Made by a program: the position numbers and the translations under genes | Source: JBMNPT01 sp050943735 | GTDB lineage: Bacteria; Bacillota; Clostridia; Oscillospirales; RGIG577 | Reading direction: 5' to 3' | Assembly: GCA_050943735.1 (NCBI GenBank) | Contig: JBMNPT010000001.1 | Coordinates: 1 to 64,000 of the forward strand | DNA: 64,000 nt | The notes under the pieces: model-generated | Told to the model about the DNA's origin: nothing | The model's database searches: none | Seen by the model: the letters and a program-made list of their open reading frames with translations, nothing else | In this document: positions 48,506 through 57,369 of the stretch, piece after piece | Layout of the letters: each line of letters begins with the position of its first letter | Numbering within the stretch: position 1 is the first letter of the stretch

Positions 48506-49615
48506 ATGGCTACATTCAATAGTGCTGATATTGCCGCTTTCAGCGGCGTATGGGTATTCTGCGAGCAGCGCAATGGCGAGCTGATGCCCACCGATCTGGA
48601 ACTGATCTCTGAAGGCCGTAAGCTGGCCAACGAACGCGGCACCGAGCTGTGCGGCATTCTGTTGGGCGGCAAGGGCATTGCCGAAAAGGCCAAGGAACTG
48701 GGCGGCTACGGCGCCGACAAGGTGTACGTATACGAGTCCGACCTGCTGGCTACATACACCACCGATGCTTACACCAAGGTGATCTGCGACGCCGTTGCAG
48801 AATTCAAGCCCGAAGTGCTGCTGGTAGGCGCTACCAACATCGGTCGTGACCTGGGTCCCCGTTGCGCAGCCCGTCTGCACACCGGTCTGACTGCTGACTG
48901 CACCCACCTGGACATCGATATGAACACCTATGTTGACTTCCTGCAGACCAGCTCCACTCTGGATCTGTCCGCTACCAAGTTCGACATGGAAGACGTAAAC
49001 CTGAAGATGACCCGTCCTGCTTTCGGCGGTCACCTGATGGCTACCATTATCTGCCCCCGTTTCCGTCCCTGCATGGCTACCGTGCGTCCCGGCGTTATGA
49101 AGAAGGCTGCTTATGATGCTGCTAAGGCCGATGCCTGCCAGATCATCACTCCTGCCTTCCAGCTGGATGCTTCCGATATCAAGGCTCAGGTGACCGAAGT
49201 GGTGAAGGCTGCCAAGAAGCTGGTAGACCTGATCGGTGCTGACGTAGTGGTATCTGTTGGTCGTGGCATCAGCAAGAACGTAGAAGGCGGCATCAAGCTG
49301 GCTGAAGAGCTGGCTGAAGTGCTGGGCGGCGTTGTTGGCGGTTCTCGTGCCGTTATCGACTCTGGCTGGCTGAGTGCTGACCACCAGGTTGGCCAGACCG
49401 GCAAGACCGTTCACCCCAAGATCTATGTGGCTCTGGGTATTTCCGGTGCTATCCAGCACAAGGCTGGCATGCAGGATTCCGAGTGCATCATCGCGGTGAA
49501 CAAGAACGATACCGCTCCCATCTTCGAGATCGCTGACTACGGCATCTGCGGCGACCTGTTCAAGGTTACCCCCATGCTGATCGAAGCAATCAAGGCTGCC
49601 AAGGCTGCCAAGTAA
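48506..49615 (+). CDS. etfA: Electron transfer flavoprotein subunit alpha
   Basis: 369 residues. The N-terminal part binds EtfB; the C-terminal FAD domain shows VVVSVGRGISK, GSRAVIDSGWLSADHQVGQTGKTVHPKIYVALGISGAIQHKAGMQDSECIIAVN (key residues only). The S.ADHQVGQTGKTV and SGAIQH motifs are those of electron-bifurcating type EtfA. AAAGGAG precedes ATG 48506. It is last in the operon; a strong terminator follows at 49627. Confidence 0.96.
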   Translation: MATFNSADIAAFSGVWVFCEQRNGELMPTDLELISEGRKLANERGTELCGILLGGKGIAEKAKELGGYGADKVYVYESDLLATYTTDAYTKVICDAVAEFKPEVLLVGATNIGRDLGPRCAARLHTGLTADCTHLDIDMNTYVDFLQTSSTLDLSATKFDMEDVNLKMTRPAFGGHLMATIICPRFRPCMATVRPGVMKKAAYDAAKADACQIITPAFQLDASDIKAQVTEVVKAAKKLVDLIGADVVVSVGRGISKNVEGGIKLAEELAEVLGGVVGGSRAVIDSGWLSADHQVGQTGKTVHPKIYVALGISGAIQHKAGMQDSECIIAVNKNDTAPIFEIADYGICGDLFKVTPMLIEAIKAAKAAK

Positions 49616-49626
49616 GATGCAAAAGC

Positions 49627-49660
49627 AAAGAGCAGGTCACACGACCTGCTCTTTTTGTTT
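49627..49660 (+). terminator. Terminator of the butyryl-CoA operon
   Basis: Perfect 12-bp stem AAAGAGCAGGTC/GACCTGCTCTTT with loop ACAC and a T-rich tail. Confidence 0.92.
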
Positions 49661-49681
49661 TTCCTGGAAAGGAGGCGCCCT

Positions 49682-49987
49682 ATGAATGTGTTCTGTTTCT
49701 GCGTGGGCCTGCTGGTACAGGGGGTGCTATGCAGCAGGGAATTCCAGTTGTCCAGCCGGGTCCGCTGGCTGCCGGTATGGCTGAGTCTGCCCTTTGCCCT
49801 TTGGGGCGCGGCGGGCCCGCTGGGCTTTGGGCCCAACACCTACCTGCTGACCGACCCCTCGGACTTTCTGGCCTTCCCTGACTGGTTTCTCTTCTATTAT
49901 ACCGCCCTGCCCTTCTGGGTGGGCTGCATGCTGGTGTGGGGCATACGGGGACTTGTACATCTGTACAAAAAACATACGGACCGGTGA
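49682..49987 (+). CDS. Hypothetical membrane protein
   Basis: 101 residues, with three likely membrane segments (about 1-18, 28-48, 67-92) and a basic end (YKKHTDR). AAAGGAGG at 49668-49675 supports ATG 49682. It lies alone between the butyrate operon terminator and another terminator at 50006-50041. I do not recognise a family; the short spacing after the terminator suggests read-through or its own weak promoter. Confidence 0.6.
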   Translation: MNVFCFCVGLLVQGVLCSREFQLSSRVRWLPVWLSLPFALWGAAGPLGFGPNTYLLTDPSDFLAFPDWFLFYYTALPFWVGCMLVWGIRGLVHLYKKHTDR

Positions 49988-50005
49988 AGGCTTTCCCTTC
50001 CAGGC

Positions 50006-50041
50006 AAAAAAACGGACAGGCATTACGCCTGTCCGTTTTTC
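50006..50041. terminator. Bidirectional terminator overlapping the next gene's stop
   Basis: Stem AAACGGACAGGC/GCCTGTCCGTTT with loop ATTA. The minus-strand gene's last codons and its stop (50023-50025) lie within the hairpin. Confidence 0.85.
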
Positions 50042-50898
50042 ATTGTCGCCAGGTATTCCGGCCGCAATCGCAATGTGGCCATAATGGGGAAATGATCAGA
50101 GGGATACTGACCCTCCTCATGATGGGTGCAAATCTGCGACTCCACCACCTCAAATTCCTCGGATACAAAGATATAGTCAATGGGCGCGCTGCCCTCTCGG
50201 ATTTTGCCGTTGAAGAAGTGATAGGTGTTGTTGATATTCTCCACCCCACCCAAGGCATCATACACATCCTGCAGGTGAATGTCGCTGTGGAAGTGACGAT
50301 TTTCCCGCAGAATCCGAATGCATTTGCTGTTGGGGGTGGCATTCATATCACCCATCAAAATGGTAGGCAGTTTTTCAATCCGGTTGCGGCGGCTCATCTG
50401 ATCCAATATGATGTGCACCCCCAGCACCCGGGCAAAGCCGCTGAGACAATCCAGATGGGTATTGAACACCCGCACCCGGCAGTCCAGCTCCTTCACATAC
50501 ACCTCCGCCATGGTGCAAATGCGGGGAAACAGGGCCAAAAGCCCCCGGCTGCCCGCCTTTTCTGGCCGTTTGGACAGCCAGAAGGTCTTGTGGTAACCCA
50601 CTTCCACCCGCTCATCATTCACCAGAATGTCGGAGTGTTCATCGTTATATGCTTTTTTTCCCTGGTACCGCCCCAATCCAATCACTCGGTAATTCGCCAG
50701 CATTTGCTGAACATCCTGCCGCATACGGGGCAGCAATTCCTGCACACCCACGATGGAGGCATCCGAGTTCTGGATGAACCGTGCCACCAGCTCTTTACGC
50801 CGGTCCCAGCGATTTTTTCGGCCAACGAAACCATCCCGTTTTACATTGAAGGAAATCACCTTCAGGAGGGCTGCGCCGGCTACCTGAGACTGCTCCAT
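50023..50898 (-). CDS. Endonuclease/exonuclease/phosphatase family protein
   Basis: 291 residues of the DNase I-like fold. Catalytic segments: ISFNVKRDG (Asn), VGVQELLPRM (metal-binding Glu), FNTHLDCLSG (His), LMGDMNATPNS (Asp/Asn), IDYIFVS and YPSDHFPIMA (Asp-His). Members degrade nucleic acids or dephosphorylate lipids and sugars; no secretion signal is visible, so it is cytoplasmic. The start ATG 50898 follows AGAGAGGTG; an extended frame to 50997 has no site. Substrate cannot be assigned. Confidence 0.85.
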   Translation of the reverse strand: MEQSQVAGAALLKVISFNVKRDGFVGRKNRWDRRKELVARFIQNSDASIVGVQELLPRMRQDVQQMLANYRVIGLGRYQGKKAYNDEHSDILVNDERVEVGYHKTFWLSKRPEKAGSRGLLALFPRICTMAEVYVKELDCRVRVFNTHLDCLSGFARVLGVHIILDQMSRRNRIEKLPTILMGDMNATPNSKCIRILRENRHFHSDIHLQDVYDALGGVENINNTYHFFNGKIREGSAPIDYIFVSEEFEVVESQICTHHEEGQYPSDHFPIMATLRLRPEYLATMKNGQA

Positions 50899-51128
50899 GG
50901 GAAACACCTCTCTTTCTCTATTTCTACTGTCAATATAGCACGCTTTTGCCCCATTGTAAAGTCCTAAACACACAGGGTAAAAATTGACAACTTGCATGAT
51001 TTTTAGCTATGCAGCTATGCCACTTCCATACAATCCTCCAAAGTTGCGCTCTTCCTTTGACTTGCCCGTCCACCCGTACTACAATGGTATCAGAAACCCC
51101 ACCTGTCCACTATGTATGGAGGAACACC

Positions 51129-51809
51129 ATGATTAAATTATGCGTATTCGACCTGGATGGTACCCTGGCCAACACCGCTCCCACCATTGCCCATTTTGGC
51201 AATCTGGCTCTGTCGGCCTGCGGCTGTCCGCAACTGTCATTGGAACAATATAAACAAATTGTGGGAAACGGCGTATTCACTCTCATTGCCCGCATGGTAC
51301 AGGCGTCCACCGGCCGGGAAAACAAACAGCTGGAACAGCGAATTTATGAGCTGTACCAACGGGAATACGACGCGGATACTCTATATCTCACCCAGCCCTA
51401 TGAAGGGATTCTCTCCATGCTGGTGGAATTGAAAAACCGTCATATCCGCACCGCGGTGCTGTCCAACAAGCCTCACAACAACACCGTAGAAGTGGTGGCC
51501 CGCCTGTTCCCCAACCGTCTGATTGACCGGGCACAGGGACAGCTGCCCGAAATTCCCATCAAGCCCGATCCCTCTGCGTTGCTGGCACTGCTGGCCCAGG
51601 AGGGTGTCGCTCCTCAGGAAACCCTGTATGTGGGGGACAGCGGAGTGGATATGGAAACCGGTCGCAACGCCGGCATTGTCACTGTAGGGGTGGACTGGGG
51701 CTTCCGCAGCCGGGAGGAACTGACGGCCGCCGGCGCGGACCACATCATCAGCAATCCACAGGAATTGGTGGAATTGACACAGCGCGTAGACTGTCACAGT
51801 ACCTGCTGA
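51129..51809 (+). CDS. HAD hydrolase, phosphoglycolate phosphatase type
   Basis: 226 residues. Motif I is VFDLDGTLANT with nucleophile Asp, motif II is AVLSNKPHNN, motif III Lys lies in IPIKPDPSALLALL, and motif IV is YVGDSGVDMETGRNAG. The alpha-helical cap (about 15-85) places it with Gph/PgmB-type phosphatases. GGAGG lies 6-7 nt before ATG 51129. Its 3' end overlaps the convergent DUF5662 gene by 16 nt. The specific phosphate ester substrate is unknown. Confidence 0.88.
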   Translation: MIKLCVFDLDGTLANTAPTIAHFGNLALSACGCPQLSLEQYKQIVGNGVFTLIARMVQASTGRENKQLEQRIYELYQREYDADTLYLTQPYEGILSMLVELKNRHIRTAVLSNKPHNNTVEVVARLFPNRLIDRAQGQLPEIPIKPDPSALLALLAQEGVAPQETLYVGDSGVDMETGRNAGIVTVGVDWGFRSREELTAAGADHIISNPQELVELTQRVDCHSTC

Positions 51810-52318
51810 CGAATGTATCGAAGCGTGGCCTCTTCCCCCTCTTCCTGAATCATCCGCAGCAGCTTTTCCAACAATGCCTGGGTGTCCGGGTGCATCACAT
51901 AATGATGTTTGGAACGAAGATAATATTCATAGGGATCAGCGGGCATATAAGCCTGCCCTCGATAGGTCCGACACGCCGCCAATCGGTCGCACAGCATTTC
52001 CGCTACGTACCGGGGCGGCATTTTCATGCCCGCCAATGGCTGCCTGGAGTCCAAACTGTAGTCAATCCAGTACTCCAGATGATGCCGGTTGCGCCCTTTA
52101 TGATGCAGCCATGCGGTGCTATATCCCTTTTCCAGCCGCTCCATCTCATTGGGGCTTCGATCTCCCTGAAAGTATTTGGCCCCCACTCGAAATTCGGTGG
52201 GCGAAAATTTAGACAAATCGTGGGTGAGTCCCTGCCAATACAGCCCCAGCCGGAAGCAATAGTTCATTACCAGCCATTTGTGATGGCAGACCGTCCGCAA
52301 ATGTCCCAGCCATTTCAT
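51794..52318 (-). CDS. DUF5662 family protein
   Basis: 174 residues. Histidine-rich segments (HLRTVCHHKWLV, LTHDLSKFSPTEF, WLHHKGRNRHHLEYWIDY, SKHHYVMHP) recall a family I know as DUF5662, common in Firmicutes and their phages. The histidine/aspartate pattern suggests a metal-binding helical hydrolase, but no activity is established. GGGAGGGG precedes ATG 52318. It converges with the HAD gene and overlaps it by 16 nt, so they share no terminator. Confidence 0.75.
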   Translation of the reverse strand: MKWLGHLRTVCHHKWLVMNYCFRLGLYWQGLTHDLSKFSPTEFRVGAKYFQGDRSPNEMERLEKGYSTAWLHHKGRNRHHLEYWIDYSLDSRQPLAGMKMPPRYVAEMLCDRLAACRTYRGQAYMPADPYEYYLRSKHHYVMHPDTQALLEKLLRMIQEEGEEATLRYIRQQVL

Positions 52319-52385
52319 GCTTTCCCCTCCCTGTTTCTTTTCTCCATGATAGCACCCGGTCTGCCCTTATGTAAAGAATTTCCAA

Positions 52386-52436
52386 TGCAAAAACCCCCTT
52401 TCACAGTCCGAATGGCTGCGAAAGAGGGTTTTATTA
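52386..52436 (-). terminator. Terminator of the phoR transcript
   Basis: AAAACCCCCTTTC pairs with GAAAGAGGGTTTT (one mismatch) with T-rich flanks; it follows the phoR stop at 52443. Confidence 0.7.
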
Positions 52437-52442
52437 TTTCTT

Positions 52443-54197
52443 TTATTGAGCCTGCTCCTCCGACTGGCTCTGACGCAGAATGGGCATGATCACCGTCACC
52501 TGAGTTCCCTGCCCGGGTTGACTTTTCAGTTCCACCCGGCCACCGTAAAACTGCACAATGTGCTTGACGATGGACAACCCCAGACCTGTGCCACCCTGTT
52601 TGCGGCTGCGGCCTTTATCCACCCGGAAAAACCGCTCAAATACCCGCTGCTGGCAGTCCAACGGGATTCCGATACCTGTGTCCTCCACCCGCAAATACAG
52701 CTGTCCTGCCCGAGCTTCGGCGGTGAGAGATGCCTCTCCGCCTCTCTTATTGTACTTGATGGCATTGGAGAGCAAATTGCTCACCAGCTGCTGCATCTGC
52801 TGGCGTGTACTGCCCACCACCAGCGATGGACACTGGATGCGCAACCGGACGCCTTCCCGCTCAGCCAGAGGTGCCAGCGAAGCCGAAACTTCCGCCACCA
52901 CTTCCCGCAGCGGCACATCCACCGGTTTCTCCTCGGTCATCCGGGCCTCCAGACGGGAAATGGTGAGGATATCCTCCACCAGTCCGGCCATATTGCGGGT
53001 TTCCCGGTGAATTCGATCCAGAAATTCCTTGCGGGTGGCTTCATCCTCTGCCATGCCGCTGCGCAGCAGCTCCACAAATCCCTGTATGGAGGTGAGGGGG
53101 GTTTTCAGTTCATGAGAGGCATTGGAGAAAAACTCCTGCCGCATCTGCTGGGCCCGGCGATTGCTGGTGGCATCCACCAACAACAAAATCACGCCGCTTT
53201 CCTGTGGGGTGAGCTGGTCTTCCCGGATGGGACTCACATAGACCGCGTAAATCCGTCCGTCCGCCTCCAGATCAAACCGGCTTTCCCGGCCCTCCTGCAG
53301 GGCGGCGTCCACCCCATGGAGAATGTCCGCACATTGGGTATACATGGCCAGATCCTCTCCCGCCGCCCGGCCCTGACAGCCCAAAATCCGGCCCGCACTC
53401 TGATTGACCGTCAGCACCCGCTGATCCCGGTCCAACAGAATCATTCCTTCGCTCATATTGTCCAAAATGGTATCAATGCGGCGGCGTTCCTCCCGCAGTT
53501 TATTCATGGTACGCTCCACCCGTCCGGTGAGGTTTTCCGCCGCCCGGGCGATGATATTGACCTCCTCATACTGATACCGGGGCAGCTGCAGAGGCTGATC
53601 CCCGTCCTGACTGCGCAGCAGTTCTCCAGAGATCTGCACCATAGGACGGGCGATACTGCCCGCAAACCGCTCGGACAGAATCAGCGACACCACCACCGCG
53701 GCCAGAATGCCGCACAAAATGGCAGGCAGCAAAATGGGAAGATAGTCCCACATCCCCCGATAGGGCACCGCCAGCCGAATGATATAGTCACTGGTTTCAC
53801 TTTTGGCAGCCACATACAATAGAGAACTGTGCAGCGTTTCGCTGTGCCGAGTGGCCATGCCCACACCGGTTTCCATAGCCTGACGGATTTCCTCCCGGTC
53901 GGCGTGATTCTCCATCAAATCGCTGTCCACTCCGGTATCCGCCAGCACATGTCCAGTGTCATCCACCAGGGTCAGACGGGTATCCTCGGTCAGTGTCAAA
54001 GGATTGAGGGTATCCAGCTGCTTTTGCAAATCCTCTTCCGGGTCCAGCGCATACTCCACCAATCTCAGTGCGTACAGCATATTCTGCTGGGTCTCCTGCA
54101 GGATGACCCGACTGAGCAATCCCGCCGTCACTGCGCCGCACAGCAGCAGACCGGTGAGCAGCACTGCCAGAAACCGGCCAAAAATTGCCCGTTTCAT
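52443..54197 (-). CDS. phoR: Sensor histidine kinase PhoR
   Basis: 584 residues: membrane helix (about 8-30), extracytoplasmic domain (30-165), second helix (about 170-195), HAMP, PAS (about 255-365), HisKA with phospho-acceptor FFSNASHELKTPLTS (His about 380), and HATPase_c with N box LLSNAIKYN, G1 VEDTGIGIP and G2 GGTGLGLSIVKHIV. It senses phosphate status, probably through the Pst-PhoU complex. The start overlaps the phoB stop (ATGA), so the two are co-translated; the frame extending to 54347 runs inside phoB. It is last of the Pho/Pst cluster. Confidence 0.93.
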   Translation of the reverse strand: MKRAIFGRFLAVLLTGLLLCGAVTAGLLSRVILQETQQNMLYALRLVEYALDPEEDLQKQLDTLNPLTLTEDTRLTLVDDTGHVLADTGVDSDLMENHADREEIRQAMETGVGMATRHSETLHSSLLYVAAKSETSDYIIRLAVPYRGMWDYLPILLPAILCGILAAVVVSLILSERFAGSIARPMVQISGELLRSQDGDQPLQLPRYQYEEVNIIARAAENLTGRVERTMNKLREERRRIDTILDNMSEGMILLDRDQRVLTVNQSAGRILGCQGRAAGEDLAMYTQCADILHGVDAALQEGRESRFDLEADGRIYAVYVSPIREDQLTPQESGVILLLVDATSNRRAQQMRQEFFSNASHELKTPLTSIQGFVELLRSGMAEDEATRKEFLDRIHRETRNMAGLVEDILTISRLEARMTEEKPVDVPLREVVAEVSASLAPLAEREGVRLRIQCPSLVVGSTRQQMQQLVSNLLSNAIKYNKRGGEASLTAEARAGQLYLRVEDTGIGIPLDCQQRVFERFFRVDKGRSRKQGGTGLGLSIVKHIVQFYGGRVELKSQPGQGTQVTVIMPILRQSQSEEQAQ

Positions 54198-54904
54198 CGT
54201 GCTTCCTCCCCCGCCGGGGCACAGAAGCGATATCCCACGCCCCGCACCGTTTTGATATAGGCACTGCCATCCTCTCCCAGTTTTTGACGCAGGTACCGAA
54301 TGTGAATGTCCAGCGTACGGGTCTCCCCAATGTAATCGTACCCCCAAATGGAATTGAGCAGCTCCTCCCGGGTGGCCACCCGGGGCGCGCTGGCCATGAG
54401 GAACTGCAGCAGTTCAAACTCCTTAAAGGTCAATTCCAGCAGTTTGCCGTGCAGCGTCACCTCCCGGGTGCCGGCATCCAGCGTCAGACCACCCATGCTC
54501 CAGCGCTGAGGCTTTTCGGTCTCCGTAGGCAGAGCGGCCCGCCGCAGCAGACTGCGAATCCGGGCACACAGCTCCAAAATCCCAAAGGGCTTGGTCATGT
54601 AGTCATCTCCGCCGCTGTCCAGCCCCGTCACCTTGTCCAGCTCGGTATCCCGGGCGGTGAGAAACAATACCGGTGTATGCCCCACTCCGGGCAGCTGCCG
54701 CAGCTGTTTGACCGCTTCTACCCCATCCATTCCCGGCAGCATAATGTCAAAAATCGCCAGATCGGGACGTTCTTCCACAATGCGGGCCAACGCCTCCTCC
54801 GCGGTTTCAAAAGCCCGCACCTGATAGGCATAACTCTCCAGCGCAATGCGGATGAGCTCCCGTATGCTCTCATCGTCTTCTATCACATAGATCAACTGGG
54901 GCAT
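54194..54904 (-). CDS. phoB: Response regulator PhoB/PhoP
   Basis: 236 residues: receiver domain (1-120) with acidic pocket VIEDDESI, phospho-acceptor Asp in AIFDIMLPGMDG (about 52), Thr in LTARD and Lys in YMTKPF; then an OmpR-type winged helix (135-230) with EFELLQFLM and RTLDIHIRYLRQKLGED. It activates phosphate-starvation genes. GGAAG precedes ATG 54904. It is followed immediately by phoR, and lies 21 nt below phoU. Confidence 0.94.
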   Translation of the reverse strand: MPQLIYVIEDDESIRELIRIALESYAYQVRAFETAEEALARIVEERPDLAIFDIMLPGMDGVEAVKQLRQLPGVGHTPVLFLTARDTELDKVTGLDSGGDDYMTKPFGILELCARIRSLLRRAALPTETEKPQRWSMGGLTLDAGTREVTLHGKLLELTFKEFELLQFLMASAPRVATREELLNSIWGYDYIGETRTLDIHIRYLRQKLGEDGSAYIKTVRGVGYRFCAPAGEEAR

Positions 54905-54925
54905 CCCGTCACTTCCTTCTCCATT

Positions 54926-55588
54926 TTACATGATTCTCACATTTTTATATTCGCCGGTGCTGTTGAATTCCACCCATTCGCAGATGTTCACCGCATGATC
55001 GCCAATCCGTTCCAAATACTTGGCAATCATCAGCAGATCCACACACCGGTCGCTGTTTTCCGCGGAACTCTTGAGAATTTCCACCACTTCCTGCTTCACC
55101 CGATTGAACAGATCATCCACCTGGTCGTCCCGGGCCATCACTTCCCGAGCGGCCTGTACGTCGCCCTGTACAAAGGCGCTGATGGCATCGTGGACCATAC
55201 TCTGGGCCTCCTGTGCCATGTGAGGGATGTGCTGTACCACCTGATACAGATGCTCCCCCTTCATGCGCAGCACCAGCTCGGCAATGTCTGAAGCGTGATC
55301 GCCAATGCGTTCGATGTCAGTCACCAGCTTGAGGGCGGTGGATACCACCCGCAAATCCCGGGCCACCGGCTGCTGCCGCAGCAGCAGAGAAAGGCACATG
55401 GCCTCCACCCGTTTTTCCATTTCATCAATCTGCCTGTCTCCCTGGATGATCTCCTGTGCCAACGTGTCATTCTGCTGCTGAAACGCCAAAATTGCGTGAT
55501 TGATGGCCTCTTCCGCCAGTGCACCCATCCGGATGAGGGTGACATGGAGGGCCTGCAGTTCATTTTCAAAGGTTGCTCTTGGGGTCAT
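54926..55588 (-). CDS. phoU: Phosphate-signalling protein PhoU
   Basis: 220 residues of two three-helix bundles. The repeated motif is visible as ERIGDHASDIAE (about 100) and ERIGDHAVNICEWV (about 195), preceded by VARDLRVVSTALKLVTDI. It binds metal clusters and links Pst transport to PhoR activity. AAGGAGG precedes ATG 55588. It lies between pstB and phoB in the usual order pstSCAB-phoU. Confidence 0.95.
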   Translation of the reverse strand: MTPRATFENELQALHVTLIRMGALAEEAINHAILAFQQQNDTLAQEIIQGDRQIDEMEKRVEAMCLSLLLRQQPVARDLRVVSTALKLVTDIERIGDHASDIAELVLRMKGEHLYQVVQHIPHMAQEAQSMVHDAISAFVQGDVQAAREVMARDDQVDDLFNRVKQEVVEILKSSAENSDRCVDLLMIAKYLERIGDHAVNICEWVEFNSTGEYKNVRIM

Positions 55589-55647
55589 GGTGTTCCTCCT
55601 TCATTATACTGTTTTTAGTTGCCCCTGTACAGAGAAATTCACCGGCC

Positions 55648-56400
55648 TCAACCGAAACGGCCGGTGATGTAATCCTCGGTTCTGCTGTCCTTGGGGGTGG
55701 AGAAAATCTGACTGGTTTCTCCATATTCCACCATCTGTCCCACCAGGAAGAAGGCGGTGTAATCGGCGATACGGGCAGCCTGCTGCATATTGTGGGTGAC
55801 AATCACCACAGTGTATTTCTGTTTGAGGCTCTCCATCAGCTCCTCAATGCGCAGGGTGGAAATGGGGTCCAATGCCGAAGTGGGCTCATCCATCAGCAGG
55901 ATTTCCGGCTCTACCGCCAATGCCCGGGCAATGCACAGACGCTGCTGCTGTCCGCCGGACAGTCCCAGTGCGGAGCTTTTGAGCCGGTCTTTCACTTCAT
56001 CCCACAGGGCCGCGCCCCGCAGACTCTCCTCCACCATACCGTCCAGCTGGCTGCGGCTCCGGATGCCATGAATCCGGGGGCCATAGGCAATGTTGTCGTA
56101 AATGCTCATGGGGAAGGGATTGGCCTTTTGAAACACCATGCCAATCTTTTTCCGCAGCAGTGTCACATCCACACGGGGATCGTAGATGTTTTCTCCATCC
56201 AGTTCCACCGTGCCCTCAATGCGTACTCCCTCCACCAGATCGTTCATGCGGTTGAGGCTCTTGAGATAGGTGGATTTACCACAGCCCGACGGGCCGATGA
56301 GGGCGGTGATTTTCTTTTCAGGGATATTCAGGTTGATATCTTTCAGGGCATGGTTGTCCCCGTAATACAGGTTCAAATTCCGGGTAATGATCTTATCCAT
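55648..56400 (-). CDS. pstB: Phosphate ABC transporter ATP-binding protein PstB
   Basis: 250 residues, canonical length. Walker A GPSGCGKST (about 34-42), Q loop MVFQKANPFPMSIYDN, signature LSGGQQQRLCIARALA, Walker B ILLMDEPTSALDP and the switch histidine in VIVTHNMQQA. It powers high-affinity phosphate uptake through PstC/PstA. It starts 9 nt after pstA with GGAGG and is followed 59 nt later by phoU. Confidence 0.97.
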   Translation of the reverse strand: MDKIITRNLNLYYGDNHALKDINLNIPEKKITALIGPSGCGKSTYLKSLNRMNDLVEGVRIEGTVELDGENIYDPRVDVTLLRKKIGMVFQKANPFPMSIYDNIAYGPRIHGIRSRSQLDGMVEESLRGAALWDEVKDRLKSSALGLSGGQQQRLCIARALAVEPEILLMDEPTSALDPISTLRIEELMESLKQKYTVVIVTHNMQQAARIADYTAFFLVGQMVEYGETSQIFSTPKDSRTEDYITGRFG

Positions 56401-56409
56401 ACTGCCTCC

Positions 56410-57369
56410 TTATGCTTTGTTGCCCACCCGGCGGGAAACCACCTTGGTCAGGGCGTTGATGATCAGCACCAGCACCACCAGCACCAGAGCGGCGCCAAAA
56501 GCGGTGTCATTGTACCCCTCGTTGGCGGCCAGATACATCTTGACCGTCAGCGTGGCCGAAGAATCCATCACGTGAGAAGCTGCACCCATCAGACCTTCTT
56601 TGGGCAGATCATAGCCGCTGCCGGCGGTAAAGATCAGCGCAGCAGACTCGCCCACAATACGGCCAATGGATAGAATGATGCCGGTGAGAATGCCGGGCAT
56701 GGCGCTGGGCAGCAGAATGGTGCGAATCATATACCACTTGGTGGCACCAATGCCCATAGCGCCTTCCCGATAGGAAGTGGGCACTGTTTTGAGGGCCTCC
56801 TGGGTGGTGCGAATGAGGATGGGCAGTACCAGAATGGCCAGTGTCAGACAACCGGTGAGGATGGAATAGCCCAGTGTCAGGGGCTTGCCGTTTTCATAGC
56901 CATACACGATGGAGCCAAATACCACCATGCCGAACAGGCCGTAGATGATGGAGGGAATGCCCGCCAGAATTTCAATGGTGGCCTCGATGAGGCGCACCAG
57001 ACGGCCCCGGGACGCGTATTCATTGAGATAGATGGCGCCGCCCACGCCGATGGGAGTGGTGATCAGCAGAGTGATCACTACAATGTACAGGGTGTTGATG
57101 AGATAGGGCAAAATGCCGTCGGTGTTGTTGCGCATGCTGTAGCCGGTGCTGAGAAAGCTCCAGTCAATCACCGGAATCCCCCGAACCACCACATAGCCCA
57201 GAATCCCGGCCAGCAGCAATACAGTAAGGCCCGCGCTCATACAGAGCAGGGTGTGCAGCAATCCATCCACCGGGCGCACCCGGCGGCGATACAGGGTATC
57301 CCGGGCAGCAGACCGCGGAATGCTTCCGGCTTCCACCCCGGAAGCGGTAGCAATGTCATTTGGAAGCAC
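56410..57369 (-). CDS. pstA: Phosphate ABC transporter permease PstA
   Basis: 319 residues with six membrane helices and the permease EAA loop TQEALKTVPTSYREGAMGIGATKWYMI. The start is GTG 57369, chosen because GGAGGG is 8 nt upstream; it overlaps the end of pstC by 14 nt. The N-terminal 35 residues are hydrophilic (SIPRSAARDTLYRRRVRP). It forms the membrane channel with PstC. Confidence 0.95.
   Translation of the reverse strand: MLPNDIATASGVEAGSIPRSAARDTLYRRRVRPVDGLLHTLLCMSAGLTVLLLAGILGYVVVRGIPVIDWSFLSTGYSMRNNTDGILPYLINTLYIVVITLLITTPIGVGGAIYLNEYASRGRLVRLIEATIEILAGIPSIIYGLFGMVVFGSIVYGYENGKPLTLGYSILTGCLTLAILVLPILIRTTQEALKTVPTSYREGAMGIGATKWYMIRTILLPSAMPGILTGIILSIGRIVGESAALIFTAGSGYDLPKEGLMGAASHVMDSSATLTVKMYLAANEGYNDTAFGAALVLVVLVLIINALTKVVSRRVGNKA

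Noticed and set aside
46375..48693. 772-residue open frame on the minus strand
   Set aside because: Antisense to bcd and etfB; no motif and no ribosome site. Other long frames opposite crt, hbd and the hydratase gene are rejected for the same reason.
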